NCBI GenBank assembly: GCA_030710605.1
Contig: CP092877.1
Location: 72,873,006 to 72,937,005 of the forward strand
Length of the DNA stretch: 64,000 nt
Source of the DNA: Cordylochernes scorpioides
Lineage: Eukaryota > Arthropoda > Arachnida > Pseudoscorpiones > Chernetidae
Reading direction: 5' to 3'
This document shows, in pieces, positions 32,842 to 42,845 of the stretch. The notes below the pieces were generated by a model. The model did not search any database and had not been told where the DNA came from. It saw nothing but the letters and a program-made list of their open reading frames with translations. The number at the start of each line of letters is the position of its first letter. The first letter of the stretch is position 1. The position numbers and the translations under genes are program-made.

Positions 32842-35158
32842 CTAGACGCGTGACCCGGGCTTCGCCCCGGGATTGACCCGTGTGCATATCTACCCGAGTG
32901 ATATATATTCAGATAGGATTTTTTTTATAATTGTTTGTTATTAGCATTATCTATTTGTTTGCATCAGTCTAATTTAATCTAATCTTTGATAGAGGGCGCT
33001 GTTCGTGAGCTAAGTAGAATAATTTGAATATATAGTTTTAAGTTTGGCATACCCGAGACATTTGGCCTATATCGACAGATGAATCAGCTTTATAATCAAT
33101 ATGGGCATTATACTGCAAACCTGAAAAAGGCTTATGAGTCCAAAGCTGAATACGCTAAACAGGAACTTGCATAGTTTGTGTAGCTGCGACGCGGGCTTCA
33201 GAATACCTAAGACGGCGAAGCGCACGACACGTCTCACTTTGAAGTGGTGTCTCAATAGCTCTAGCATTCCTATATCTCCTGGAAGCAGCCGTATTCCTAC
33301 CAAGTAAACGTCGGCTGTGGCGAGGCATATTCTGAAAAAAAAATTAGATTGAGATTAATAACAAAAGCTTCAAAACCAGCAATTTCTAAACAAAGCATAA
33401 AAATTTCCTGTCTTTTTGAGGTAAAAATCAAAATTTTAAAATTTTTTATTCAAAATAACCTTCAGATATGTTAAAAAAGATTTTAAAAAACTAAAATCAT
33501 AATATTATATTACCAAAAAATTAATGTACAAAACCAGTTATCATTAAAAAGCTTCAAAAATAGACCAACCGCTGGATACGGCAATGAAAAAGCATGCTTC
33601 TTTGAGCTAAAAAATAGAAATAATTTTCTAAAATACAAAATACAACCCCTATATGTTAAAAAAACTATAAATAATCTAAATATAAAATATTTAATCAAAT
33701 AAATTAAAATATCATTAAAAAAATTTTGAAAAAGGACTTCAAAAAGACAAATAAATGAATCTGTAAAAGAAATCCCTTGTTTATTTAAAAATATAAATAA
33801 CCTATTTTTTAGATACAACCCATATATGTAGAAAATATAATAAATAAACTGTATGGCATATTCTGAAAAAAAAAATTAGATTGAGATTAATAACAAAAGC
33901 TTCAAAACCAGCAATTTCTAAACAAAGCATAAAAATTTCCTGTCTTTTTGAGGTAAAAATCAAATTTTTTAAATTTTTTATTCAAAATAACCTTCAGATA
34001 TGTTAAAAAGATTTAAAAAAACTAAAATCATAATATTATATTACCAAAAAATTAATGTACAAAACCAGTTATCATTAAAAAGCTTCAAAAATAGACCACC
34101 CGCTGGATACGGCAATGAAAAAGCATGCTTTTTTGAGCTAAAAAATAGAAATAATTTTCTAAAATACAAAATACAACCCCTATATGTTAAAAAAACTATA
34201 AATAATCTACTTTTAAAATATCTAAGCAATTAATTAAAATTTTGTTAAGGTCCTCAAAAAAGACATAAAATTGAGCACATTAATGAAATTTCAAGCTTTT
34301 TAGTGAAAAAAAATAGAAATAACCCAAATTATTTTTACGAAACAACCCATATAAGTGGAAAACACCATAAATAATCTGTTATTAAAATATCTAAACAATT
34401 AATTAAAAATTTTGTTAAGGTCCTCAAAAAAGGCATAAAATTGAGCACATTAATGAAATTTCAATCTTTTTTGTAAAAAATAATATAAATAACCTTAGTC
34501 TTATAAAAATACTAACCACGTAAGTTAGAAATAGCATTATATAATCTGTATATAAAATAAAAAAGAAATAAATTAAAATTAGCCTAAAAATTTATCTAAA
34601 ATATAAAATTGATCTCATCAAGTAAGGCTTCAACTTTTTTTGGTATAAAATATGAAAACTATAAAATAAAAGTATCTTACAAATGTATAAAAGTTATTAA
34701 AATATATATAAAAAAGATTAAAACTAATTTTCCAAGAAGTTCAAAAGTGTAAACACTTTCGAAAAGCCTAAAAATTTATCTAAAAAATAAAATTGATCTC
34801 ATCGAGTAAGGCTTCAACTTTTTTTGGTATAAAATATGAAAACTATAAAATAAAAGTATCTTACCACGTATAAAAGTTATTAAAATATATATAAAAAAGA
34901 TTAAAACTAATTTTCAAAGAAGCGCTAAAGTGTAAACACTTTTGAAAGTGTAAACACTTTAACTCTGTTGAATTTTTTTGTATTTTATCGATAACAGCAA
35001 AGTTATGTATGTTAAAGTTAGGAAAAATATTTTGATGTTAAGCAAAACCTGCTCCATCTCGTTTTACATAAATGTTGAAAATTTGGTCGAAATTGATGCA
35101 TTGTAACGAAAGTTTTTAGTGAACAACACTTATGAAATTTCCATTTTATTAATATAGA
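32842..35158 (-). mobile_element. 2.3-kb Helitron with terminal ends and relic replicase start
   Basis: On the minus strand it starts TCTATATTAATAAAATGG (35158) and ends with a GC hairpin (CCCGGGGCGAAGCCCGGG) about ten bases before CTAG (32842). Flanking bases are A at 32841 and T at 35159. The joined flanks reproduce the uninterrupted C-B junction at 18119/18120, proving the insertion limits. The interior is AT-rich. A block of about 400-500 bases is duplicated (33328 onward and 33856 onward), with smaller repeats at 34550-34930. Only the start of a replicase-like frame remains. Confidence 0.9.
33035..33328 (-). pseudogene. Helitron replicase-helicase N-terminal relic
   Basis: From ATG at 33328 the minus strand reads MPRHSRRLLGRNTAASRRY, then RALRRLRYSEARVAATQT, with a stop after about 58 residues. 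The frame continues FSGLQYNAHIDYKADSSVDI then GQMSRVC. Arg-rich repeats of this kind, followed by a Y-N-x-x-x-D-Y segment, are how many animal Helitron proteins begin. The Rep and helicase domains are absent: the relic lies about 200 bases from the 3' terminus, so the central part was deleted. Confidence 0.6.
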
Positions 35159-35236
35159 TGTACAATGAATATGGCGCCTCTGCCAGCGCTGCAGACTTTG
35201 GTGGAGAATCACCAGCAGGTCTCCAGCGACACCACG
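35159..35236 (+). repeat. Segment B, right half of the Helitron target
   Basis: TGTACAATGAATATGGCGCC, TCTGCCAGCGCTGCAGA and GGTCTCCAGCGACACCAC match 14530-14605 and 18120-18170. Bases 35240-35500 show nothing else recognisable. Confidence 0.8.
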
Positions 35237-35502
35237 TATTTCGTGATCTACGAAGAATACGTAGATTGCGTACTTCACCGCTGAGAAGATGGTGATGGCG
35301 TGGTCCTCGAGTTCAACTGGAAAGATCCAATTGCTTAACTTCGGTGATCAGACGAGAACCGGTGTTTTCAATGTTGTATGGCCGTAGGCATTATATAACA
35401 ATATTATAAGCTTATGTACATAGGTTTACTAAACACCTCTAATCTGTTTTCCATAGAAAATGCATGGAATATTTTAATAGTAGAACGGTCTAGAAAAAAA
35501 TA

Positions 35503-35582
35503 TATCGGTGGATGAGAGGGTAACACGCTCGATTCCCGATATAAGTCGGTGGATGAGAGGGTAACACGCTCGATTCCCGATT
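35503..35582 (+). repeat. tRNA-like segment, two direct copies
   Basis: TCGGTGGATGAGAGGGTAAC followed by ACGCTCGATTCCCGA occurs twice in a row. GGTGGATGAGAGGG resembles a pol III A box, and the following bases resemble a tRNA anticodon arm. The B-box half, present in 25190-25252, is missing. Confidence 0.5.
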
Positions 35583-36363
35583 AGGGCCTCCAATCCCGGG
35601 ATCCCGGAGCCAAATAATGATCCCGAAATCCCGGGATTCTTCTCGTAAAATCCCGGGATTACTGGTTTTTGCATGAAAACCAGCGCAAAAATATATTTTT
35701 CTTATCTAGCATTTTGGTAATCAAACAGATGATGAGATAGCACACTTTTGACTTTTGTACAGCTGCATTTCGGGTCTTTTTTTTTCTGAGAGATTTGAAA
35801 TTATTTTCATGCACTAATAACGAAGGGTTATTCTGAAAGATCTTTCCAAAATGGCGCCTCTAGAATGAGAGTATGCAGCAGTATACATGGAGAGGGCCCC
35901 AAGTTTTGTTGACATGCAAATAATGGCTTCTTAGATAGTAGCGGCATCCCTTTATTTTTGTGGCAGACTTGCGTGTAACATGGACCCGCCACTAACCTCT
36001 TATCTGGGCTCCAAATTGTAATATATATTATTTTTAATCTATGTTTATACTCTCCATCCTGTACTCTGTATGCATGGGTCATCATGAACGCACTGCTCTG
36101 CTGTTCATTTTGTGAAATCCTCGCTAGCTTTTTTGTCATTTAATTTAAATTAAATTTATTTAATGTCATTTCATTAAATGCTTCGTCACTATCAAGCATC
36201 AGCCTAAAGTAGATTTCAACTTATACGAACATAAAACAAAGTCTCTAAAACAATATTATCGGCCCTTGTTATTTTTCAATAGAAAACGAGTCGGACATTT
36301 TTGGTAAGCTTATCACTTTTTGATTGTGATGGCGAAGTTTATTCCTTTTAAATCAGAAGGAAT

Positions 36364-36698
36364 CTGGCCAAAATGCACAGTGTATAGCGTGCAAAAGGAT
36401 TTTGAAATGCGTCGGTGGGTCAACAAAAGGGCTGCATGTACACCAGAAGGTGGTCCACGGAATCGAAACTTCGAAGAGAAAAGTTAAAGGCGAAGTTGAT
36501 ACACAGACCCCTGCAAAAAAGACCCCCAAGATATCAATTCTCTATATATCATTTTTCGTTTGTTTCCATCGATCGATCGACTGATGCTGTGCTAGCTAGA
36601 ATGATAGCTCTCGACGGATTGCCATTCTCCGTTTTTGTCACATCTAAGGATCTACGCAAGTGCCTCAATGCTCTTGGACATGAAATTCCTCCTTGATA
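36364..36698 (+). pseudogene. hAT transposase N-terminal relic (BED finger)
   Basis: One frame reads GQNAQCIACKRILKCVGGS then TKGLHVHQKVVHG, a C-x2-C...H-x5-H BED finger that would bind the transposon ends. About 90 bases later, in a different frame, TDAVLARMIALDGLPFSVF and TSKDLRKCLNALG match the segment that follows the finger in hAT transposases. Frame changes and stops make it non-functional. Confidence 0.65.
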
Positions 36699-36895
36699 TT
36701 GCTGCTCAGTCAGGCAAACGAGGACCCCATTTAGAGAGTGTGTATCAATACTTGCTGACAATTCCTCCAACGTCTGTGGAATCGGAAAGAGTCTTCTCCT
36801 CCTCTGGATACCTATGCAATAAGATACGTTCTAGTTTTCATGATGACACTCTTGACAAATTATCTTTCCTACGCTTAAAAATTTCTCGAAATTGA
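36670..36895 (+). pseudogene. hAT transposase C-terminal dimerisation domain relic
   Basis: The frame ending in TGA at 36895 reads PPTSVESERVFSSSGYLCN then KIRSSFHDDTLDKLSFLRLK. The SVESERVFS...G...R...L signature is the conserved hAT C-terminal dimerisation domain. The preceding bases overlap the N-terminal relic in another frame, showing that the DDE-bearing middle is deleted. Confidence 0.85.
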
Positions 36896-37079
36896 ATTTT
36901 TATCCTTAAAATAAAGTAATTCATGGTTTTTAAAACGGTGCTGTCTTCTTTCTAAACAATAATACATAGTTGGGCAAAATGCAATAATGATTACATTTTC
37001 TATAATCACAATTGCAAATAATCATGATTACATTTGCTATAATTACAATCACAAGTAATTTTAATCACAATTGCTATCA

Positions 37080-37215
37080 TTATATATGGGCCTGGCTCAT
37101 CAGTGGTAAACCCTTCTAGCGGTTTAACCAGTTTAATCTGGGAAGGTTCACCACTGATGAGCCAGGCCCTCCCATCAATTTTTCCATTGCAGTAAGGACA
37201 GTAGAAATAGTTTAT
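37080..37215 (-). pseudogene. Unidentified CPYC-motif remnant, copy 2, with palindrome
   Basis: Minus strand reads NYFYCPYCNGKIDGRAW, related to the plus-strand remnant at 17333-17450. It ends in a palindrome at 37087-37168: GGGCCTGGCTCATCAGTGGT and its complement around a 26-base centre. The minus-strand frame of 197 residues (37599-37006) covers this, but its other parts are not recognised. Confidence 0.4.
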
Positions 37216-37599
37216 TAAAAAAAAAGAATCATACGCGTCTATAATAGTTTCAAATTTTGATAATAGATGCCGCGCTAATGCATGATAATTTACTGTGTTG
37301 TTTACATGACAAACTGAAGGTTTATCTGGCTTGTATGGGGAGACAGAGATGTAAGACTTGATGTAGACTTTGCTGTCTGGGCAACGGCCTGATTCCCTAG
37401 AAGAAGAAGAGTCGCTGTAGAGAGGGAACGCATTGTGATCGGGCAGTGTCCCCAGTTCTATTTTCCTGGGTGAGGAACAACGGGGTGTGTTGAGGAGTTC
37501 CGGGAGTTGTGAGATGGCAGATCTGGACGGCAGCCGGGAGATGGCAGTTGGAGATATTGTTTCTCTGTGTGCTTCTTGTTGTTGTTGTTGTTTCTGCAA

Positions 37600-38400
37600 C
37601 TACAGACTCTATAAACTACATATTCTATCAACTACAACTTCTCTCAACTACACCCTCTCTCAAAACTACACTCTCTTTCAACTATAACCTCTCTCAACTA
37701 CACACTCTCTCAAAACTACACTCTCTTTCAACTACAAGCTCTCTCAACTACACACTCTCTCAAAACTACACTTTCTTTAAACTACAAGCTCTCTAGACTA
37801 CAGCCTCTCTCTAAACTACAGTCTCTCTAAACTACAGTCTCTCTAAACTACACCTTCCCTCAAAACTACACTCTCTTTCAATTACAAGCTCTCTCGACTA
37901 CACGCTCTCTCTAAACTACACTTTCTTTAAACTACAAATCTCTCGACTACAGCCTCTCTCTAAACTACAGTCTCTCTAAACTACAACTTCTCTCAAAATT
38001 ACACTCTCTTTCAATTACAAGCTCTCTCGACTACAGCCTCTCTCAAAAATACAACCTTTCTAAACTACACCCTCTCAAAACTACACTCTCTTTTAACTAC
38101 AAATTCTCTCAAAGCTACAGCGTCTCTAAACTACAGCCTCTCTAAACTACAATATCTCTCAAAACTACCCTCTCTTTCAATTACAAGCTCTCTCGACTAC
38201 AGCTTCCCTCAAAACTACACTCTCTTTCAACTACAAATTCTCTCAAAGCTACAGCGTCTCAAAACTACACTCTCTTTCAACTACAAATTCTCTCAAAGCT
38301 ACAGACTCTCTGAACTACACCCTCTATTTTAACCTACATCCTCTCTCAAACTACAACCTCTCTCAACTACACATTCTCTCAACACTATATTCGACTCTCA
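37600..38400 (+). repeat. About 20-bp minisatellite (ACTACA...CTCTCT words)
   Basis: Some 40 imperfect units of CTCTCTCAAAACTACA and TTTCAACTACAAG words. No constant higher-order period seen. Confidence 0.85.
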
Positions 38401-38453
38401 ATTTCCCTAGACTCTGCCAACTACCTACAATCAATAACTGCGGAAATAAATCG

Positions 38454-38945
38454 CTACAGACCAATCACCTCAGTCACCCAATCTCAACTATTGCAAACTA
38501 AACTACACGTTGCGGCGACAAACTGAGGTGGTTTCTCCTAGAGGATTCCGAAAAAAAAAATTACTACACCCATACCTCGCTTTGCGTCGGGGTTACGTTC
38601 CAAAAAAACACGACGCAAATTGAAACGACACAAAGTGAAAATATGTGAAGGCGCAATCAAAAACAAAGGTGTTACCATATTTTAGGAAAAAAAAAATTAA
38701 AGACTTGAATCCAAAACAACGCAACTTCGAAAATCTAACGACGCACAGTGAAAATCAGTAAAAATTAAGCAGCGACGCAACTTCGAAAAAAAAAAAAAAA
38801 CGCAAAACGAAACGACACAAAGCGAGGTATTGGTTTATTATAGTTTCAATTTGTTTCTTTTTTTTTTTTAATTTTAAGATATCTAGAAAAATCTCTTTTT
38901 ATATATATATTTAAAAAAAGGATTGAACATTAACCTAAAAAAATA
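38454..38945 (+). repeat. Segment F, copy holding the MITE
   Basis: CTACAGACCAATCACCTCAG, TTGCGGCGACAAACTGAGG and, beyond the MITE, TTATTATAGTTTCAAT and AAAAAGGATTGAAC. The second copy at 39794-40010 has the same order without the insertion. Bases 38945-39600 hold nothing else recognisable. Confidence 0.75.
38567..38835. mobile_element. Pogo/Tigger-like MITE in segment F
   Basis: Ends CACCCATACCTCGCTTTGCG and, inverted, AACCAATACCTCGCTTTGTG. It is flanked by TA at 38565-38566 and 38836-38837. The empty site at about 39910 reads TAC-TA-TTATAG with a single TA, as expected. Internal words (ACGACGCAAATTGAAACGAC) repeat the terminal sequence. No protein is encoded. Confidence 0.85.
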
Positions 38946-39659
38946 AGTCTCTTTCTTTTTGTGAATAGTGTCAGAATTCTTTAGAAATATACATGTAGTT
39001 GTTAAAATGAAGGCATAAGACTTCAATGGATATAAGTTTCTTTTTAAATTTTTAGTTCAAATCTATAGCTTTCTGCCATGAAAGTCCTTATAAAGGATTA
39101 TTGAATCACGTAGTTGTGTTTGGGTAAAATATTCAAGTCTCCAGGGAAAAATATATTTTCAAAACATTTTTAATCTTTAGCTTTCTGGCACGAACGACCT
39201 TTTACAGAAAAAAACATGGTATAACATGGTAGTTGTGTTTGGTAGAATATATCTGTGATATTATTATTTTTTGACCATTAACTATGGTAAATTACTCATT
39301 ATATATTTTTACTATATTTGTAAAAAAAAATGTTTTACCTAAATTAGGGTAATTTTGTTTTTAATAAACTATCTTTTAAAGGAAAAAAAATCTGCTAATT
39401 CTAAGTTTTCTTCTGACATCCTAGAATTTGGGGAGATGTTTGTATTTTCATCTATAACGGTAAAAAATATATATTTTATTTATTTGTAATTATCAGTTCA
39501 CCCCACCATCTTTTTAGTAAAAACTCTTGGGGGTTATTTGTCAATATTTTTTTTTCCTTATGCGCATAACCTTCACACAAATTTACATAGTTCTTAATTA
39601 ATGTTTATGGGGTTACAGCCCTCATAAATTTTCTTCAAGACATGTCGAAATTTGATATT

Positions 39660-40108
39660 TCCTCTTCCTATCTATGAATTCTACCTCCTCCACATACACA
39701 TATATACATATAATACGCACACACACGCTCACATATACACAAACACGCACGCACATGCATACACACAATGCACACATATACACATATAACACACTACAGA
39801 CCAATCACCTCAGTTACCCTCCTCAATCTTAATAATTTCAAATTAAACTACACATTGCGGCGACAAACTGAGGTGGTTTCTCTTAGAAGATTCCTAAAAA
39901 AAAAAAGTACTATTATAGTTTCAATTCGTTTCTTTTTTTTTATTTTAAGATTTATAGAAACCTCACTTTTTCGAAAAAAAAAAGGATTGAACCTCGACCT
40001 AAAAAAGAAACGCACACATCACGCACACGCGCATGTACATACATACAAATATGCACACATATATACAAATAACACACATTTACACACGTGCATACGCATA
40101 CACACATA
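39660..40108 (+). repeat. CA/TACA microsatellite around segment F copy 2
   Basis: CACACA/CATACA runs at 39700-39790 and 40005-40108 flank the second copy of segment F (39794-40010). HTHTH- and CVCV-type frames here, including the N-terminal extension of the ORF1 frame upstream of 40157, arise from the microsatellite. Confidence 0.85.
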
Positions 40109-40123
40109 CATAGGCACATACGC

Positions 40124-42021
40124 GCGAGCTCCGCGTATTTTGCCTCTGGCGGATGTATGAGTTCTGGCAATACGCCGAGTTTGGCACGGGCTGAAAGCCC
40201 TTCAAAAGCCGAGGAAAAGCCTGCAAGGCTCGGCTCAAAAGCACAGCCCAGTGCGGAGTTACCAGCGAGAAACGCTTTGAAGTTCAATTCTTCAATGAAA
40301 TCGACGAAGAATCAAAGATATGCAAATCCGGCTACCGGCGGCAAGGATGCAAATCCGGCCGCGCCGACCGACTTTGCCGCTGCTTCTTCCTCTGAGGCTG
40401 CTGCCCAAGCCCATAGAAACTGGGCAGAATTAACGGAGGATAGCAACTCCGAATATGAGGGCAACTTCACCATTGTCCAGAAAAGAAAGAGACGTCGCGG
40501 CTCGGCGAATTCGTCTCCAGCGGCCGCACCTTCTTCCAATTTAGGAGGTACCAGAACTAACCGCCGTCCGCAATCTTCGGCAGGATGGGCGCCGCGCGCC
40601 CAGGAAGTCAGGACTACCCGAGCGCACATCGTGGAGGCCAGGGCGCGGCAGGCGTCCTCAACAGAAGACCACTGCGTCTACGTAGAGCGCAGCCCTGAAC
40701 TGGAGCCCTACCATTACATGAGGGCCATGGATCGAATGTTTGGGAGCACCAGGGAGGTCTTCCAAGTGACCAAGATGAACGGCCACTTCCTGGTGGGACT
40801 GGCAAACAGAGGCATGGCCGAGCGCCTCGTCAACGAAGGCCTCGAGGTGGAGGGGACACTCCACAGGGTCTTCCCGTTCCGCAAGAGGGCGGAGCGAATA
40901 ACGGTGGGCAACCTCCCCTTCTTCGTGGGGGATGCAGCCGTCATCAGCGCCCTTACACCTCTTGGGCGAGTTACATCCATCGCCCCCAAGCTGATGAAAG
41001 CGGGCCCATACACCTATAACGACGGCCGCCGCGAGGCGTTCATCATCCTCCGCGAAGGAATGACCATCGAGGGACTGCCCACCCGTCTCAACATCACCAT
41101 CAAAGGCGAGGCCTGGCCCGCATACCTATCCTCCGGGATTAGATGCTCCAGGTGCCGAGGCCAAGGACATCGCCGGGCCAACTGCCCCCTGCTTGCAGGG
41201 CGAACCAACGCTCCTGGACCGGCCACACCTACCTCTCCCACCAGCGTCCCTTCAGCGTCTGCGCCTGGCCTGCCTCAGCAGCCATCCGCCCAGCCTCCAC
41301 CACCGGCGTCCCCCAGTCCAGCCATGGAGGTCTCCGAAGTGCCCTCCACAAGCCGAGCTGCGCTTCCACCTGCAGCACCCCGGCAATCACCACCAGTGGC
41401 CCCGGCCATACCTACGGAGATGGCGCCTCCTGCCCCTCCACCTGTCGCCCCTGCTCCGTCCCTGCGGGCTCCTGGGAGTCACGGGCCTGCAGTCCCTACA
41501 CTGGACGTTGAGATGTCAATCGAGGAGACATCGACATCTAGGGCGGCGCTCAAGACCTCGCCAGCCGCAGTGCCTCCAACACCCCCACTGCCCGCGCCTC
41601 AGCCTGCCGGGCCGATACCACCTGCTCCCGACGAGGAGGAGATGACGCCGATCATGAGGGAGGAGTGCATGGTTATTGAAATCTTCAAGAAACTGAAGCA
41701 CTTAACCTGCCTAAGGCCCTTATATCAATCAGGGATCCAACCGGATGACATCAAGGATGCCATTCTCTTCATCGATGAAAGAGAGTCCCTCATGGCGAGA
41801 CTGACACCTGCGATGAGGGGAGTCCTCGCTGAGTTCCTCAGCGCGGCCATAGAACCGGCTCGGGGCAACCATCCCGATGTTAGCTCCGATTTGGCCAGTC
41901 TTAGGCGGCGATGCCTTGATTCCTGACAACTGTCAAATGTAAATATTTCTTTTTCACCCTCCTGGTTGAGATGTAACATTGTCTAGAAGACAATAAACTA
42001 TTTTCAATTGTCAAAAATTGT
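40124..42021 (+). mobile_element. ORF1-only LINE-type retrotransposon with TSD
   Basis: A 15-base TSD, CATAGGCACATACGC, lies at 40109-40123 and 42022-42036, inside a CA-rich microsatellite. Between them are a 5' UTR of about 33 bases, one intact ORF1, and a 3' UTR of 95 bases with AATAAA at 41992 and an ATTGTCAAAAATTGT end. No reverse transcriptase follows. The element is far richer in G and C than its surroundings. It resembles the ORF1-only derivatives known from other LINE families, which move with a partner's enzyme. Confidence 0.85.
40157..41926 (+). CDS. LINE ORF1-type nucleic-acid-binding protein
   Basis: A 589-residue protein from the ATG at 40157. An upstream in-frame ATG (40088) lies in the microsatellite outside the element and is rejected. 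Residues 1-200 are Ser/Ala/Arg-rich and probably disordered. About 190-320 form an RRM-like region with RITVGNLPFFVGDAAVISAL. Residues 330-343 are a C-x2-C-x4-H-x4-C zinc knuckle, CSRCRGQGHRRANC. About 345-530 are a Pro/Ala-rich linker. The last 50 residues contain ECMVIEIFKKLKHLTCL. The order resembles ORF1 proteins of LINEs, possibly the Tx1/L1-related group, which coat their RNA as RNPs. No stops or frameshifts. Expression is not shown. Confidence 0.8.
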   Translation: MSSGNTPSLARAESPSKAEEKPARLGSKAQPSAELPARNALKFNSSMKSTKNQRYANPATGGKDANPAAPTDFAAASSSEAAAQAHRNWAELTEDSNSEYEGNFTIVQKRKRRRGSANSSPAAAPSSNLGGTRTNRRPQSSAGWAPRAQEVRTTRAHIVEARARQASSTEDHCVYVERSPELEPYHYMRAMDRMFGSTREVFQVTKMNGHFLVGLANRGMAERLVNEGLEVEGTLHRVFPFRKRAERITVGNLPFFVGDAAVISALTPLGRVTSIAPKLMKAGPYTYNDGRREAFIILREGMTIEGLPTRLNITIKGEAWPAYLSSGIRCSRCRGQGHRRANCPLLAGRTNAPGPATPTSPTSVPSASAPGLPQQPSAQPPPPASPSPAMEVSEVPSTSRAALPPAAPRQSPPVAPAIPTEMAPPAPPPVAPAPSLRAPGSHGPAVPTLDVEMSIEETSTSRAALKTSPAAVPPTPPLPAPQPAGPIPPAPDEEEMTPIMREECMVIEIFKKLKHLTCLRPLYQSGIQPDDIKDAILFIDERESLMARLTPAMRGVLAEFLSAAIEPARGNHPDVSSDLASLRRRCLDS

Positions 42022-42100
42022 CATAGGCACATACGCACGTACATACACGCACATGGACACACATAACACACACATACACACACACACGCACAAACCCATG

Positions 42101-42206
42101 CCTCTCCCTTTAAAAATGCATTAAAACAACTCATTTTGTTTATAATCCCTATTACGTTTGGTAGAGGTGACATAACAAAATGCATTTTTAAAGGGAGAGG
42201 TGCCTA
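42101..42206. repeat. Hairpin with CTCCCTTTAAAAATGCA arms
   Basis: GCCTCTCCCTTTAAAAATGC at the left is mirrored by GCATTTTTAAAGGGAGAGG at the right. GGGAGAGGTGCCT recurs at 42517-42531, and a related, weaker pair lies at 48095-48175. Half copies are at 52139. Confidence 0.65.
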
Positions 42207-42355
42207 TTTTATTACATGTATACCATCCTCCCGCAATTTTAAGTTGTATTTTGCCTGTAAATCGGCATTACTACCTCACCAGCTTAAACACCTTTTTGGC
42301 AAATTTGACCGATTTCATTTCGTCTCTCGTAGGATGTTATAGAATCGAAGCCGTC

Positions 42356-42402
42356 CCTTGTACTGATGAGGGTCATATAGCTCGAACCCATGGTAAACAG
42401 AT
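42356..42402 (+). ncRNA. Hammerhead-like motif, ACCAUGGU type, copy 1
   Basis: TTGTA, CTGATGA (complete box), GGGTCATATAGCTC (weak helix II), GAAC instead of GAAA, then CCATGGTAAAC. CCATGG suggests a self-complementary helix III of the kind used by dimeric hammerheads. The GAAA change and a mismatch next to the cleavage site suggest inactivity. It is flanked by GGGAGAGGTGCCT direct repeats at about 42194 and 42517. Confidence 0.4.
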
Positions 42403-42845
42403 TGGCTTTTTGTCATAAATTGTCATAACTGGTGTTGTAGCTCTTTCTTTATCACTGCCATTACATTTTGTAATGATATTATAAACCAAAATTCCTTGTT
42501 TTTTATGTATTTTGAAGGGAGAGGTGCCTTTCTTTGAAAAAAAAATGCTTTTGTTAGTAGATTTGACAGAGATTACTGATATATGAAGCATTCAATAGTG
42601 TGAAACATTTCGATATAGTGGTATGGAGATGTCAAGGAACATTCTCTAGAGGTTCAAAGCCGTCGAAATCTCGTTGACATCAAGGGAAGCTATCTGTCAC
42701 CAGAATGTCACAAGAGATGTGTCTGCTATACATAAAAAAACTGTCAGAAGATGACATGGTGACCACGTGACACAGCGAGCCCCTCCCGAGTGGACTGGAA
42801 AAACTTGTTCACCGTTGGCCAGTGCATTACCCGGTTATAGCGGGG

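Larger units (their letters stand above)
35583..36990 (+). mobile_element. Internally deleted hAT transposon
   Basis: The left part begins AGGGCCTCCAATCCCGGGAT with repeated TCCCGGGAT words, as seen at the ends of some hAT elements. It holds a BED-type zinc-finger piece and a hAT C-terminal piece (next two entries) with the catalytic core missing. No matching right terminus was found, so the outer limits are approximate. Confidence 0.55.

Noticed and set aside
37087-37168. CACTGATGAGCC as a hammerhead core (also near 17370)
   Set aside because: No GAAA or helix II follows, and the bases can be read as part of a protein-coding remnant.
40088-40156. N-terminal extension MHTHTHIHRH of the ORF1 frame
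   Set aside because: It is translated microsatellite and lies outside or across the TSD boundary. The ATG at 40157 lies inside the element.
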